10,468 bases of DNA from an uncultured Succinatimonas sp. (GCA_937880335.1 CALFLJ010000204.1:1-10468); one strand, 5' to 3'. Counted from the stretch's first letter, positions 1 through 6,424 are shown. Notes: generated from the letters alone by a model not told the origin. Translations and numbers: made by a program.

Positions 1-16
1 TACCTTTTCCATAAAA

Positions 17-44
17 GCTCCATTATAGATCAGTAAAATGGAGC
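17..44 (-). terminator. Likely intrinsic terminator of fabF
   Basis: An 8-bp perfect inverted repeat (gctccatt / aatggagc) with a 12-nt loop lies 57 bp beyond the fabF stop. Read on the minus strand, the stem is followed by TTTTATGG, a short T-rich tract. There is no T run on the plus side, so it fits termination of leftward transcription. The rest of 1-101 shows no gene. Confidence 0.6.
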
Positions 45-101
45 ACTTTATGGGCGGTAAGATAATAGAGGCTTTTAATTTACTGTATTTATTAAAGTTT
101 A

Positions 102-1349
102 TTAGTTGTAACGCTTAAACAGCAATGAACCGTTGGTACCACCAAAGCCAAAGTTATTAGAAAGTGCGTACTCAATATCATGTTTCTGTGCAACATTAGG
201 TACTAAGTTGAAATCTCCAACCTCATCCTCTGGATTGTCGAGATTTATAGTTGGAGGACAGATCTGATCCTTGATAGCCATAACTGTAATGATAGCCTCA
301 ATAGCACCAGCTGCACCTAAAAGATGTCCTGTCATTGACTTAGTAGAACTCATGCAGCAATTCTTAGGAGCATCACCGAATACAGACTTAGCTGCACGTA
401 ATTCAGAAAGGTCACCTACACCAGTTGAGGTTCCATGAGCATTTACATAGTTAACCATCTCAGGGGTAATACCGCCATCCTTAAGAGCTGCACGGATAGA
501 ACGGGCAGCCCCCTCTCCGGTCTCTGGAGTTGCAGTCATATGATATGCATCACCTGACATGCCAAAGCCTACTAATTCGGCGTAAATCTTAGCACCACGA
601 GCCTTTGCATGCTCATACTCTTCAAGTACTAATACGCCAGCACCATCGCCTAAAACAAAGCCGTCACGATCTTTATCCCAAGGACGTGATGCAGCCTCAG
701 GATCGTCATTACGGTGCGACAATGCCTTCATACAGCCGAAACCACCAATACCCATAGGAGTTGATGCCTTCTCTGCACCGCCACAGACCATAACATCAGC
801 ATCACCATATGCAATAAGACGAGCTGATGTACCAATTGCATGAGTACCGGTTGCACAGGCTGTTACCATTGAAAGATTTGGACCACGAAGCCCCTTTAGA
901 ATGGATAACTGGCCTGAGACCATGTTAATAATGGTGGAAGGTACGAAGAAAGGACTTATTCCACGATAACCACGAGTTTCTAAACCGTGAATATTCTTTT
1001 CAATTAAGGATAAACCGCCAATACCAGAACCAATCATAGTTCCGATACGATCAGCATTCTCAGGGGTAATCTCCAAAGCGGAGTCCTCTAAGGCCATTAA
1101 ACCTGCAGCGATACCATACTGAATAAATACGTCCATCTTACGCTGATCTTTGGTTGAAATCCCCCATTTCTCAGCATCAAAATCTTTGACTAAACCTGCA
1201 ATCTTAACAGGGAATTCAGTAGTATCAAAGTGCTCAATTTTGCTAATACCACTTTTACCGGCTAAAAGGTTCTTCCAAGATTCTTCGAGTGTACCGCCTA
1301 CAGGGCTAATCATGCCCATGCCAGTCACAACAACCCTACGCATTTGCAC
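102..1349 (-). CDS. fabF: 3-oxoacyl-ACP synthase II (KAS II), FabF
   Basis: Condenses malonyl-ACP with a growing acyl-ACP in cytoplasmic type II fatty acid elongation. The 415-aa protein has the KAS II length and catalytic set: Cys165 in VTACATG, His305 in NAHGTST, Lys337 in SSTKSMTG and His342 in TGHLLGAAGA. The glycine-rich FGFGGTNGS lies near the C-terminus. The closest match in memory is E. coli FabF rather than FabB, from the N-terminal RRVVVTG and from DGFVLGDGAG. The start is GTG at 1349: it gives MQMRR, the same length as E. coli MSKRR, and GGAG lies 10 nt upstream. The ATG at 1343 is an alternative that would shorten the protein by two residues. One mild oddity is HGTSTGVGD, where most relatives have Pro after HGTST. 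It is last in the cluster, about 420 bp from acpP, so it probably has its own promoter. Confidence 0.97.
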   Translation of the reverse strand: MQMRRVVVTGMGMISPVGGTLEESWKNLLAGKSGISKIEHFDTTEFPVKIAGLVKDFDAEKWGISTKDQRKMDVFIQYGIAAGLMALEDSALEITPENADRIGTMIGSGIGGLSLIEKNIHGLETRGYRGISPFFVPSTIINMVSGQLSILKGLRGPNLSMVTACATGTHAIGTSARLIAYGDADVMVCGGAEKASTPMGIGGFGCMKALSHRNDDPEAASRPWDKDRDGFVLGDGAGVLVLEEYEHAKARGAKIYAELVGFGMSGDAYHMTATPETGEGAARSIRAALKDGGITPEMVNYVNAHGTSTGVGDLSELRAAKSVFGDAPKNCCMSSTKSMTGHLLGAAGAIEAIITVMAIKDQICPPTINLDNPEDEVGDFNLVPNVAQKHDIEYALSNNFGFGGTNGSLLFKRYN

Positions 1350-1586
1350 CGTTGATGGTCTCCATAAAATCGTTTATAAAACATATTTGAACTACATCCT
1401 ATCTTATCTATATTTAAAAGAGGATGTTTCCTGCTTTAAATACAACAGTATTACTTTATAAAAAAATTTAAAACAGTGTATTACCAATATCGCTATAGTC
1501 TTAACAATAATAAATATTGTATCAGCTTGCAGGCATAAATTCGGCTAGTTCTGAGCCTATTTTGATAGTCTTAAACTGCGTGTCTG

Positions 1587-1615
1587 AGAATATTACAGTA
1601 TCATCTTTTATGCAA
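1587..1615 (-). promoter_or_regulatory. Candidate fabF promoter
   Basis: On the minus strand, TTGCAT (-35, 1610-1615) is followed after 17 bp by TATTCT (-10, 1587-1592). Each hexamer is only a partial sigma-70 match. The leader would be about 230 nt. This is weak evidence; a closer alternative exists at 1455-1482. Confidence 0.25.
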
Positions 1616-1629
1616 GATTTATATTAACA

Positions 1630-1649
1630 ATTCATCATCGATGATAAAT
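1630..1649. repeat. Palindrome, possible operator
   Basis: The 12-bp core atcatcgatgat (1634-1645) is perfectly self-complementary. It extends by three more pairs on each side past one mismatch, giving a 20-bp site with one mismatched pair. A site of this size and symmetry could bind a dimeric regulator of fabF. I do not recognise it as FadR- or FabR-like. Chance cannot be excluded. Confidence 0.35.
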
Positions 1650-1723
1650 GATATTGAACTGTTAAAAAAAAATTTCTTACGAAAATGACCTAAATATCCA
1701 GATATTGTTCTGTCATTTGATAA

Positions 1724-1748
1724 ATAAGGCGGGATTAACCCGCCTTAT
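1724..1748 (-). terminator. Terminator hairpin after acpP
   Basis: A perfect 10-bp stem (ataaggcggg / cccgccttat) with a 5-nt loop starts 21 bp past the acpP stop. It has a GC-rich core. The following minus-strand sequence TTATC is only modestly T-rich, so termination may be partial, or the hairpin may mainly protect the 3' end of the abundant acpP mRNA. Confidence 0.7.
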
Positions 1749-1769
1749 CTAATAAATCTCTAAAAGAAA

Positions 1770-2015
1770 TTATTTGCCCTGGTGAGCTTTGATGTAATCA
1801 ATAGCTGCCTGGACAGTGTTGATCTTCTCAGCTTCCTCATCAGGAATTTCGGTCTCGAAGCCTTCTTCAAGGGCCATAACCAGCTCAACGGTATCGAGAG
1901 AATCAGCACCGAGATCATCGACGAAAGATGCCTCAGGTACTACGTCCTCAGGCTTAACGCCTAATTGTTCGACAATAATTTTCTTTACGCTTTCTTCAAT
2001 ATTGCTGTTGCTCAT
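1770..2015 (-). CDS. acpP: Acyl carrier protein, AcpP
   Basis: Small acidic carrier protein of 81 aa that holds growing acyl chains on a 4'-phosphopantetheine arm. The attachment site is Ser39 in GADSLDTVEL, and the flanking helix II sequence (VMALEEGFETEIPDEEAEK, 45-63) is nearly that of E. coli AcpP. It is the shared substrate for FabD, FabH, FabF and FabG in this cluster. The start is ATG with AAGGA 7 nt upstream. It is flanked by hairpins (1724-1748 and 2232-2268) and has a strong promoter of its own at 2110-2138. This fits expression at a much higher level than the enzymes around it. Confidence 0.99.
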   Translation of the reverse strand: MSNSNIEESVKKIIVEQLGVKPEDVVPEASFVDDLGADSLDTVELVMALEEGFETEIPDEEAEKINTVQAAIDYIKAHQGK

Positions 2016-2029
2016 TTGTTTCCTTGATT

Positions 2030-2051
2030 CAGTCTGCTGATGCAGTAACTG
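2030..2051 (-). promoter_or_regulatory. Hairpin just upstream of the acpP ribosome-binding site
   Basis: In the acpP leader, CAGT-(TA)-CTGC, loop ATCA, then GCAGACTG form an 8-bp stem with a 2-nt bulge. It ends a few nucleotides before the Shine-Dalgarno AAGGA. It leaves the ribosome site open and may stabilise the mRNA 5' region. Function is inferred. Confidence 0.4.
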
Positions 2052-2090
2052 TCCTATGTGTATTTAAGTTCCTGAGAACATCCCAGGTAC

Positions 2091-2103
2091 CAGAAAATTT
2101 CTG
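2091..2103. promoter_or_regulatory. Palindrome at the predicted acpP transcription start
   Basis: cagaaa-a-tttctg is a perfect 13-nt palindrome that begins about 7 bp downstream of the acpP -10 box, so it would cover about +1 to +13. It could be an operator or a 5'-end hairpin. I do not recognise a known regulator site. Confidence 0.3.
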
Positions 2104-2109
2104 ACTTGC

Positions 2110-2138
2110 ATTATATATGTTTTAAAAGCTTTTGAATA
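2110..2138 (-). promoter_or_regulatory. acpP promoter
   Basis: On the minus strand a perfect TATAAT (-10, 2110-2115) is preceded after exactly 17 bp by TATTCA (-35, 2133-2138; 3 of 6 matches). It sits between the fabG terminator and acpP and gives a leader of about 88 nt. A separate acpP promoter is typical of fab clusters. Confidence 0.7.
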
Positions 2139-2231
2139 GCTTAAACCGCAAATTTTCGCCAAAATGCGAGCTGAAACAAATCTTTTGCTTTTAAATTTAG
2201 GTGTTTAGTCTAAAAATTTACTAAACTAAAC

Positions 2232-2268
2232 TTTCTGCAGGTCAAATTTCTTATCTAACCTGCAGAAA
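2232..2268 (-). terminator. Terminator hairpin after fabG
   Basis: An 11-bp perfect stem (tttctgcaggt / acctgcagaaa) with a 15-nt loop begins 9 bp past the fabG stop. The downstream minus-strand sequence is T-rich (GTTTAGTTTAG). It would limit read-through from fabDG into acpP. Confidence 0.65.
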
Positions 2269-2277
2269 AAGACTCAC

Positions 2278-3024
2278 TTAATCACAATACATGCCGCCAT
2301 TAACGTCAATACATGTGCCTGTAATATAAGATGCTAAATCAGATGCCAGGAAAACACATGCAGAGGCGATGTCCTCAACTGTTGCAGCCCTTTTAGCAGG
2401 AATTGAGGCAAGCCATGATTTTAACTGCTCCTCAGATAAAACCTCTGTCATTTCAGTTGCGACAAAGCCTGGGCAGACACAGTTGACAGTAATACCACGC
2501 GATGCAACCTCTTTTGCCAGTGATTTAGAAAAACCAATTAAACCTGCCTTAGCAGCTGCATAATTAGTCTGTCCTGCATTACCTGTTTCACCTACTATAG
2601 ATGATATGTTGATAATACGACCACAGCGTTTTTTCATAAGAGGGCCTATAAAAGCCTTTGATAAACGAACGCAAGCTAAAAGATTACATTGCAAAACAGC
2701 GTTAAAGTCCTCATCCTTCATACGCATAAAAAGACCATCACGGGTAATTCCTGCATTATTTACAATAATATCAGGAGCTCCGCCGTTTAACTCTGTAACC
2801 TTAGCAACTAAGGCGTCAATGGAATCATTTTCAAGGCCATTCATAATAAGACCACAGCCTTTATCATTTAAGGCTTCTGTGATAGCATCCGCACCTTTTT
2901 GTGAGGTTGCAGTGCCATAAACCTTAGCACCTAAAGAGGCAAAAGCCAAAGCAATAGCCTTACCAATACCACGTGAGGCACCGGTAACTAACACACTCTT
3001 TCCTGTAAAATCTAAATTGTACAT
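2278..3024 (-). CDS. fabG: 3-oxoacyl-ACP reductase, FabG
   Basis: NADPH-dependent short-chain dehydrogenase that reduces 3-ketoacyl-ACP, the first reduction in each elongation round. The 248-aa protein has the Rossmann motif TGASRGIG (14-21), NNAG (89-92), and the Asn-Ser-Tyr-Lys tetrad at N114, S142, Y155 and K159. PGFVATEM (185-192) is the usual substrate-loop segment and the C-terminus has the family VNGG. The ATG start is preceded by TAGGAGA, in which the fabD stop codon TAG forms part of the Shine-Dalgarno. Translation of the two genes is therefore probably coupled. A strong hairpin follows the gene. Confidence 0.98.
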   Translation of the reverse strand: MYNLDFTGKSVLVTGASRGIGKAIALAFASLGAKVYGTATSQKGADAITEALNDKGCGLIMNGLENDSIDALVAKVTELNGGAPDIIVNNAGITRDGLFMRMKDEDFNAVLQCNLLACVRLSKAFIGPLMKKRCGRIINISSIVGETGNAGQTNYAAAKAGLIGFSKSLAKEVASRGITVNCVCPGFVATEMTEVLSEEQLKSWLASIPAKRAATVEDIASACVFLASDLASYITGTCIDVNGGMYCD

Positions 3025-3032
3025 AAAATCTC

Positions 3033-3965
3033 CTAGGCTAAAGTTTCTAAGGTTTTTACTAATGTTGCTTCATTTAATACGTTACAAGCCCCTAAGGTCT
3101 TATCAATACGGCGATTGAGACCTGTTAAAACTTTATTAGGACCAACTTCTACTAATACCTCAACCCCATCACGCTTTAAGGCTTCTACAGTCTCAACCCA
3201 ACGAACAGGACCTGTAAGCTGGGCAATCAAAGCCTCTGTCAGAGCTGATACATCAGTTAAAGGCTCTGCTTTTGCGTTTACATAAACTGGAACCTTTGCG
3301 TCCTGTAGTTTAATATCCTTAAGAGCTAAAGCTAATCTATCTGCTGCAGGTTGCATTAAAGGACAATGAGAAGGAGCTGAAACTGCAAGAGGAACAACAC
3401 GACGTGCACCTAATGCCGTAAATTTTTCACATGCTCTGTCACAGGCACCCTTAGAACCTGAAATTACAACCTGACCTGGGGTATTAAAATTAGCAGCCCA
3501 AACAGAGTCATTTTCTTTTGAAACTTCTTTACAAGTATCAATAATTACAGAGTCATCTAACCCAAGTACGGCAGCCATGCCACCCTGACCTGCAGGAACA
3601 GCCTCCTGCATAGCCTGACCACGCAGACGAACTAAACGCAATGCGTCAGCAAAATCAATAACTCCTGAGGCGACCCAGGCGGAATATTCACCTAAACTAT
3701 GTCCGCTAACTGCACATGGCATTCCTGCTTTCTCAACTAAAACACGAAATGCTGCAATAGATGCAGCTAGGATTGCAGGCTGAGTGACTTCTGTACGATT
3801 TAATTCACTCTCAGGACCATTTAAAGTAATATTCTTAAGATCATAACCTAAAGCCTCGTTAGCCTCAGCATAAGTGGCACTGACAATAGGATTATCCATA
3901 AAATCAGCAAACATACCTACAGATTGAGAGCCTTGGCCCGGAAAGACAGCTGCATATTTTTTCAT
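3033..3965 (-). CDS. fabD: Malonyl-CoA:ACP transacylase, FabD
   Basis: Moves malonate from CoA to AcpP, supplying the extender unit for FabH and FabF. The 310-aa protein has the acyltransferase hallmarks: Gln11 in FPGQGSQ, nucleophile Ser90 in GHSLGEY, Arg115 in RLRGQAMQ, and His200 in SAPSH. Length matches E. coli FabD (about 309). The ATG start at 3965 aligns with relatives and an in-frame TAG lies two codons upstream, so the start cannot be further out. No Shine-Dalgarno lies at normal distance; a very strong one lies about 36 nt away behind a hairpin (separate entry). fabG follows after 8 bp. Confidence 0.98.
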   Translation of the reverse strand: MKKYAAVFPGQGSQSVGMFADFMDNPIVSATYAEANEALGYDLKNITLNGPESELNRTEVTQPAILAASIAAFRVLVEKAGMPCAVSGHSLGEYSAWVASGVIDFADALRLVRLRGQAMQEAVPAGQGGMAAVLGLDDSVIIDTCKEVSKENDSVWAANFNTPGQVVISGSKGACDRACEKFTALGARRVVPLAVSAPSHCPLMQPAADRLALALKDIKLQDAKVPVYVNAKAEPLTDVSALTEALIAQLTGPVRWVETVEALKRDGVEVLVEVGPNKVLTGLNRRIDKTLGACNVLNEATLVKTLETLA

Positions 3966-3971
3966 AAACTA

Positions 3972-4008
3972 ACTGCAAAAATCTCAGAAGAGAAATGCAG
4001 TCCTCCTT
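3972..4008 (-). promoter_or_regulatory. fabD Shine-Dalgarno separated from its start by a hairpin
   Basis: On the minus strand AAGGAGGA (4001-4008) is close to a perfect Shine-Dalgarno but lies about 36 nt before the fabD ATG (3963-3965). Between them, ACTGCA (4001-3996) pairs with TGCAGT (3977-3972), and TCTC (3993-3990) with GAGA (3985-3982), giving a 6 + 4 bp hairpin. After the hairpin only six nucleotides (AGTTTA-like, AT-rich) remain before the ATG. Folding would restore normal spacing. No other purine-rich site is near the ATG. Phage T4 gene 38 is a known case of a hairpin bridging a distant site. Confidence 0.55.
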
Positions 4009-4052
4009 AATGACTTAGATAAAAAAATCTATAAAAAAATTAAAACAAAGGC

Positions 4053-4074
4053 AAAAGGCGCACAAGCGCCTTTT
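4053..4074 (-). terminator. Terminator hairpin between fabH and fabD
   Basis: A 9-bp stem (aaaaggcgc / gcgcctttt) with a 4-nt loop starts 13 bp after the fabH stop. Minus-strand transcription runs into TTTTGCCTTTGTTTT. On the plus strand six T also follow, so it could act both ways. It implies fabD-fabG is read by partial read-through or from a promoter in 4009-4052; TATAGA with an upstream TTGCCT at 15 bp is a weak candidate. Confidence 0.7.
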
Positions 4075-4087
4075 TTACCGATATGAG

Positions 4088-5041
4088 CTAGTAGCGAATT
4101 AGAGCTGAGCCCCAAGTAAATCCGCCACCAAAGGACTCAAGCAATAAAACCTGACCTCGTTTAATACGACCTGAACGAATACCCTCATCTAATGCAAGAG
4201 GTACTGATGCTGAGGAAGTATTACCTTGCTTATCTAAGGTAACAATCACCTGAGACATATCTAAACGCAGTTTTTTTGCTGTAGCTGTAATAATACGTAA
4301 ATTAGCTTGATGAGGGACTAGAAAGTCTAAATCCTCAGGTTTTAAACCACCTAATTCTAAGGTCTTTGAAACAAGCTTAGCTAAGGCTACGACAGCATGT
4401 TTAAATACATCATTACCTTTCATATAAAGATAACAATCCTGTACACTACCGTCACGAGAAGGATTTTTTAAAGATAAAAGTGGTCCAAACTCAGGCTCAG
4501 ATGACATATGTACAGCCAATGTACCCTCTTCATCAGATGCACCCAGAATTACGGCACCAGCCCCATCACCGAATAATATGATTGTTGTGCGATCATCAGG
4601 TGCACAAGCTCTTGACATCATGTCAGAGCCAATGATTAAAACATTTTTAGCCTGACCTGACAAAATCATAGAATGAGCCAGACAATAACCATAACTAAAA
4701 CCTGCACATGCAGCTTGAAGATCAAACGCAGGAACTCCTGAAATACCTAACATTCCGGCAATTTCGACTGCAGTTGAAGGAAATGCTTTCTCGCCTGTAG
4801 TGGTTGCACAAATAATAAGGTCGATATCTTCAGCTTTAAGTGAAGCACTCTCTAAAGCTTTTTGTGCAGCTGCAAAACCCATTGTGGCACAGGTCTCAAA
4901 AGAATTGGCTATGCGTCTTTCGCTTATTCCGGTGCGCTCCATTATCCACGCATCGGAGGTATCAACCATGCGTTCCAAATCGGCGTTGGTTCGCACTGTT
5001 TGCGGCAGATAGCCGCCGGTTCCCAGAATTTTTGTAAACAA
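4088..5041 (-). CDS. fabH: 3-oxoacyl-ACP synthase III (KAS III), FabH
   Basis: Starts fatty acid chains by condensing acetyl-CoA with malonyl-ACP. The 317-aa protein has the catalytic triad at exactly the E. coli positions: Cys112 (AACAG), His244 (VPHQAN) and Asn274 (GNTSSAS). The N-terminal TSDAWIMERTGI and C-terminal ESFGGGFTWG are family motifs. The start codon is TTG at 5041. Protein alignment to E. coli (MYTKI versus MFTKI) supports it and no in-frame ATG lies nearby upstream. The ribosome site is weak: GGGGATC 4 nt before the TTG. plsX ends 68 bp upstream, with no hairpin between, so the two are probably one transcript. Confidence 0.98.
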   Translation of the reverse strand: MFTKILGTGGYLPQTVRTNADLERMVDTSDAWIMERTGISERRIANSFETCATMGFAAAQKALESASLKAEDIDLIICATTTGEKAFPSTAVEIAGMLGISGVPAFDLQAACAGFSYGYCLAHSMILSGQAKNVLIIGSDMMSRACAPDDRTTIILFGDGAGAVILGASDEEGTLAVHMSSEPEFGPLLSLKNPSRDGSVQDCYLYMKGNDVFKHAVVALAKLVSKTLELGGLKPEDLDFLVPHQANLRIITATAKKLRLDMSQVIVTLDKQGNTSSASVPLALDEGIRSGRIKRGQVLLLESFGGGFTWGSALIRY

Positions 5042-5109
5042 GGATGATCCCCAATAATTAGTAAGACATAATGAACTATTTTATCAAAAAGAATGCCATC
5101 TCACAGCGA

Positions 5110-6084
5110 TTATTTTTTATAAGAAATTTTTTCCTCGATTTTTGTTGCCAAAGACACCTTAACTGCATTAACAGCCTCAACCATTGCACAAGCTAAAGCC
5201 TCATCTTTAGCACTGGCATGACTTTTAATAACAATGCCCTTAACCCCTAATAGAGGTGAACCATTATATTGCCATGGTATAAGCCAATTAGGCCAGGCTA
5301 ATTTTGCAAAGAATCTTTTAAGACCTTCACCATGTGTGAATATGTGGGCAACGCCTTCAGCTGATTTTAAAGCAACGTTACCAGTAAAGCCATCAGTAAC
5401 TATAACATCAGCCTCACCTTGGAAAATTTTATTTGCCTCAATATAACCTTTAAGATTTACATTAACATCAGACTCTAAAAGAGAGCGTACCTCTCTTATA
5501 GTTTTAGACCCCTTGTTTCTCTCAGCTCCTACATTTAATATCGCAACCTTAGGTTTTTCAATATTAAGGCAAAGTTCAGCATAAGCCCTACCTAAAAGCG
5601 CAAAACCATACAGATCCTGAGCACTTGACAAGGCATTAGCGCCTAAGTCAAGCATTACGGAAAAACGTCCCATACTTGATGGAATCTTAGCAGCTAGGGC
5701 CGGTCTTAAATCTTTTATTGAGCCTAGTATATGTCTTGATAATGAAACTAGAGGTCCTGTCCCACCTGCGGAGACAAAAGCCATAGCCTCCCCGTTTTTT
5801 ACTGCATATAAACCGTTTTTCATAGCAGAGTTATTGTACTCTTCAATAACTTTACGAGGACTTTCATCTTGAGGTATGGATTGGGGGGCAAATCTAAAAC
5901 TTACCCTGTTTAAATCAAGATTAGATTTTTTTAGCTCTTGCTCTAAGCTTTGAGGTCCATATACCACAATATGTAACTGACGACACATATTAAGAGCAAA
6001 GGATACAGCGTTAATTACGCTGCGATCTTGACAGTTATCTCCACCAGTTCCATCTAAAGCTATAGTGACAGGATTTGTTTTCAA
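5110..6084 (-). CDS. plsX: Phosphate acyltransferase PlsX (divergent)
   Basis: Converts acyl-ACP and phosphate to acyl-phosphate, the donor for PlsY in phospholipid synthesis; it is a peripheral membrane enzyme. The family is supported by LDLGAN (146-151), LNVGAE..KG (183-192), VTDGFTGNVALKS (229-241), GSPLLGVKGIVIKSHA (275-290), and its place between rpmF and fabH. At 324 aa it is a little shorter than E. coli PlsX (about 356). It is divergent: the usual ALDAMGGD-x-GP N-terminus reads ALDGTGGDNCQD, and SAGNTGA reads SAGGTGP. The only usable start is TTG at 6084, because an in-frame TAA lies eight codons upstream and no ATG or GTG precedes the ALDG motif. A terminator hairpin sits directly before the start. 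Assignment is firm from context; full activity is less certain. Confidence 0.93.
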   Translation of the reverse strand: MKTNPVTIALDGTGGDNCQDRSVINAVSFALNMCRQLHIVVYGPQSLEQELKKSNLDLNRVSFRFAPQSIPQDESPRKVIEEYNNSAMKNGLYAVKNGEAMAFVSAGGTGPLVSLSRHILGSIKDLRPALAAKIPSSMGRFSVMLDLGANALSSAQDLYGFALLGRAYAELCLNIEKPKVAILNVGAERNKGSKTIREVRSLLESDVNVNLKGYIEANKIFQGEADVIVTDGFTGNVALKSAEGVAHIFTHGEGLKRFFAKLAWPNWLIPWQYNGSPLLGVKGIVIKSHASAKDEALACAMVEAVNAVKVSLATKIEEKISYKK

Positions 6085-6090
6085 GGTATT

Positions 6091-6121
6091 AAAAAAGGCG
6101 TTAGGTTATAGCCGTAACGCC
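6091..6121 (-). terminator. Intrinsic terminator in the plsX leader
   Basis: On the minus strand GGCGTTA (6121-6115) and TAACGCC (6103-6097) form a perfect 7-bp GC-containing stem. Inner GG/CC pairing is possible, and six T follow at once (6096-6091). This is a textbook terminator. It lies 90 bp after the rpmF stop, and the T run ends only six nucleotides before the plsX TTG. It should limit plsX relative to rpmF. Confidence 0.8.
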
Positions 6122-6153
6122 CTCTCCACTAATATTCAGCAAAATCTACGGCT
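6110..6153 (-). promoter_or_regulatory. Possible pseudoknot or switch arm pairing with the terminator loop
   Basis: AGCCGTA (minus strand, 6153-6147) is a perfect 7-nt complement of TACGGCT (6116-6110), which covers the terminator loop and two bases of its left arm. The pairing would either form a pseudoknot with the hairpin or compete with its upper part. The plsX ribosome-site sequence GGAGAG (6127-6122) lies between the two arms. This is read directly from sequence; function is inferred. Confidence 0.4.
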
Positions 6154-6158
6154 TTCTA

Positions 6159-6187
6159 ATTTTATGAAACTGTCGACCTTGTGAAAA
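6159..6187 (-). promoter_or_regulatory. Candidate plsX promoter
   Basis: On the minus strand TTTTCA (-35, 6182-6187; 4 of 6) and TAAAAT (-10, 6159-6164; 5 of 6) are 17 bp apart, inside the rpmF-plsX gap. Transcripts would still meet the hairpin at 6091-6121. Confidence 0.35.
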
Positions 6188-6210
6188 TAGATAATTTTTA
6201 TAAGTTCAAA

Positions 6211-6402
6211 TTACTTAGATTTGACCTGTGCTGGGGTGAGGTTTAACTTCTCACCACGATAGTATCCATCTGGAGTCATATTGTGACGAATATGAACTTC
6301 GTTGGAAGTAGAATCAATCGATAACTGCATCGCTGATAAAGCATCATGGGAACGACGCATGTCACGGCGAGAACGGGACTTGTGAGTCTGCTGAACGGCC
6401 AT
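6211..6402 (-). CDS. rpmF: 50S ribosomal protein L32
   Basis: Structural protein of the large ribosomal subunit. The 63-aa basic protein begins MAVQQTHKSRSRRDMRRSHDA, very close to E. coli L32, and has DGYYRGEK near its end. It is about six residues longer than E. coli L32 (57), with the extra part at the C-terminus. It lacks the zinc-binding cysteines found in some L32 proteins, so it is the zinc-free type. The start ATG has AGGAGA at good spacing. Its own promoter lies at 6498-6526 and terminator-like hairpins flank it on both sides (6425-6450 and 6091-6121). Confidence 0.98.
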   Translation of the reverse strand: MAVQQTHKSRSRRDMRRSHDALSAMQLSIDSTSNEVHIRHNMTPDGYYRGEKLNLTPAQVKSK

Positions 6403-6424
6403 TGCTGTCTCCTAAATTTTCTTT

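Larger units (their letters stand above)
1350..1723. other. Gene-free acpP-fabF intergenic region
   Basis: This is about 370 bp of AT-rich sequence with no supported gene on either strand. It contains a 20-bp imperfect palindrome (1630-1649), a 10-bp direct repeat atagtcttaa at 1495-1504 and 1565-1574, and related AATAC/ACTGT motifs near 1446-1485. Two weak promoter-like pairs face fabF: one at 1587-1615, and one with TATAAA at 1455-1460 and AATACA at 1477-1482 (16-bp spacer). I see no tRNA or convincing small-RNA gene. It most likely carries the fabF promoter and its regulatory sites. Confidence 0.6.

Noticed and set aside
1336..1365. Nine-codon minus-strand frame (ATG to TAG) overlapping the fabF start
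   Set aside because: It has no ribosome site of its own; the GGAG in it serves fabF. Too short to support.
1150..1461. Plus-strand open frame of 103 codons
   Set aside because: Mostly antisense to fabF, no ribosome site, no recognisable motif; a shadow frame.
2606..2920. Plus-strand open frame of 104 codons opposite fabG
   Set aside because: Wholly antisense to a clear FabG coding region, with no promoter or ribosome site.
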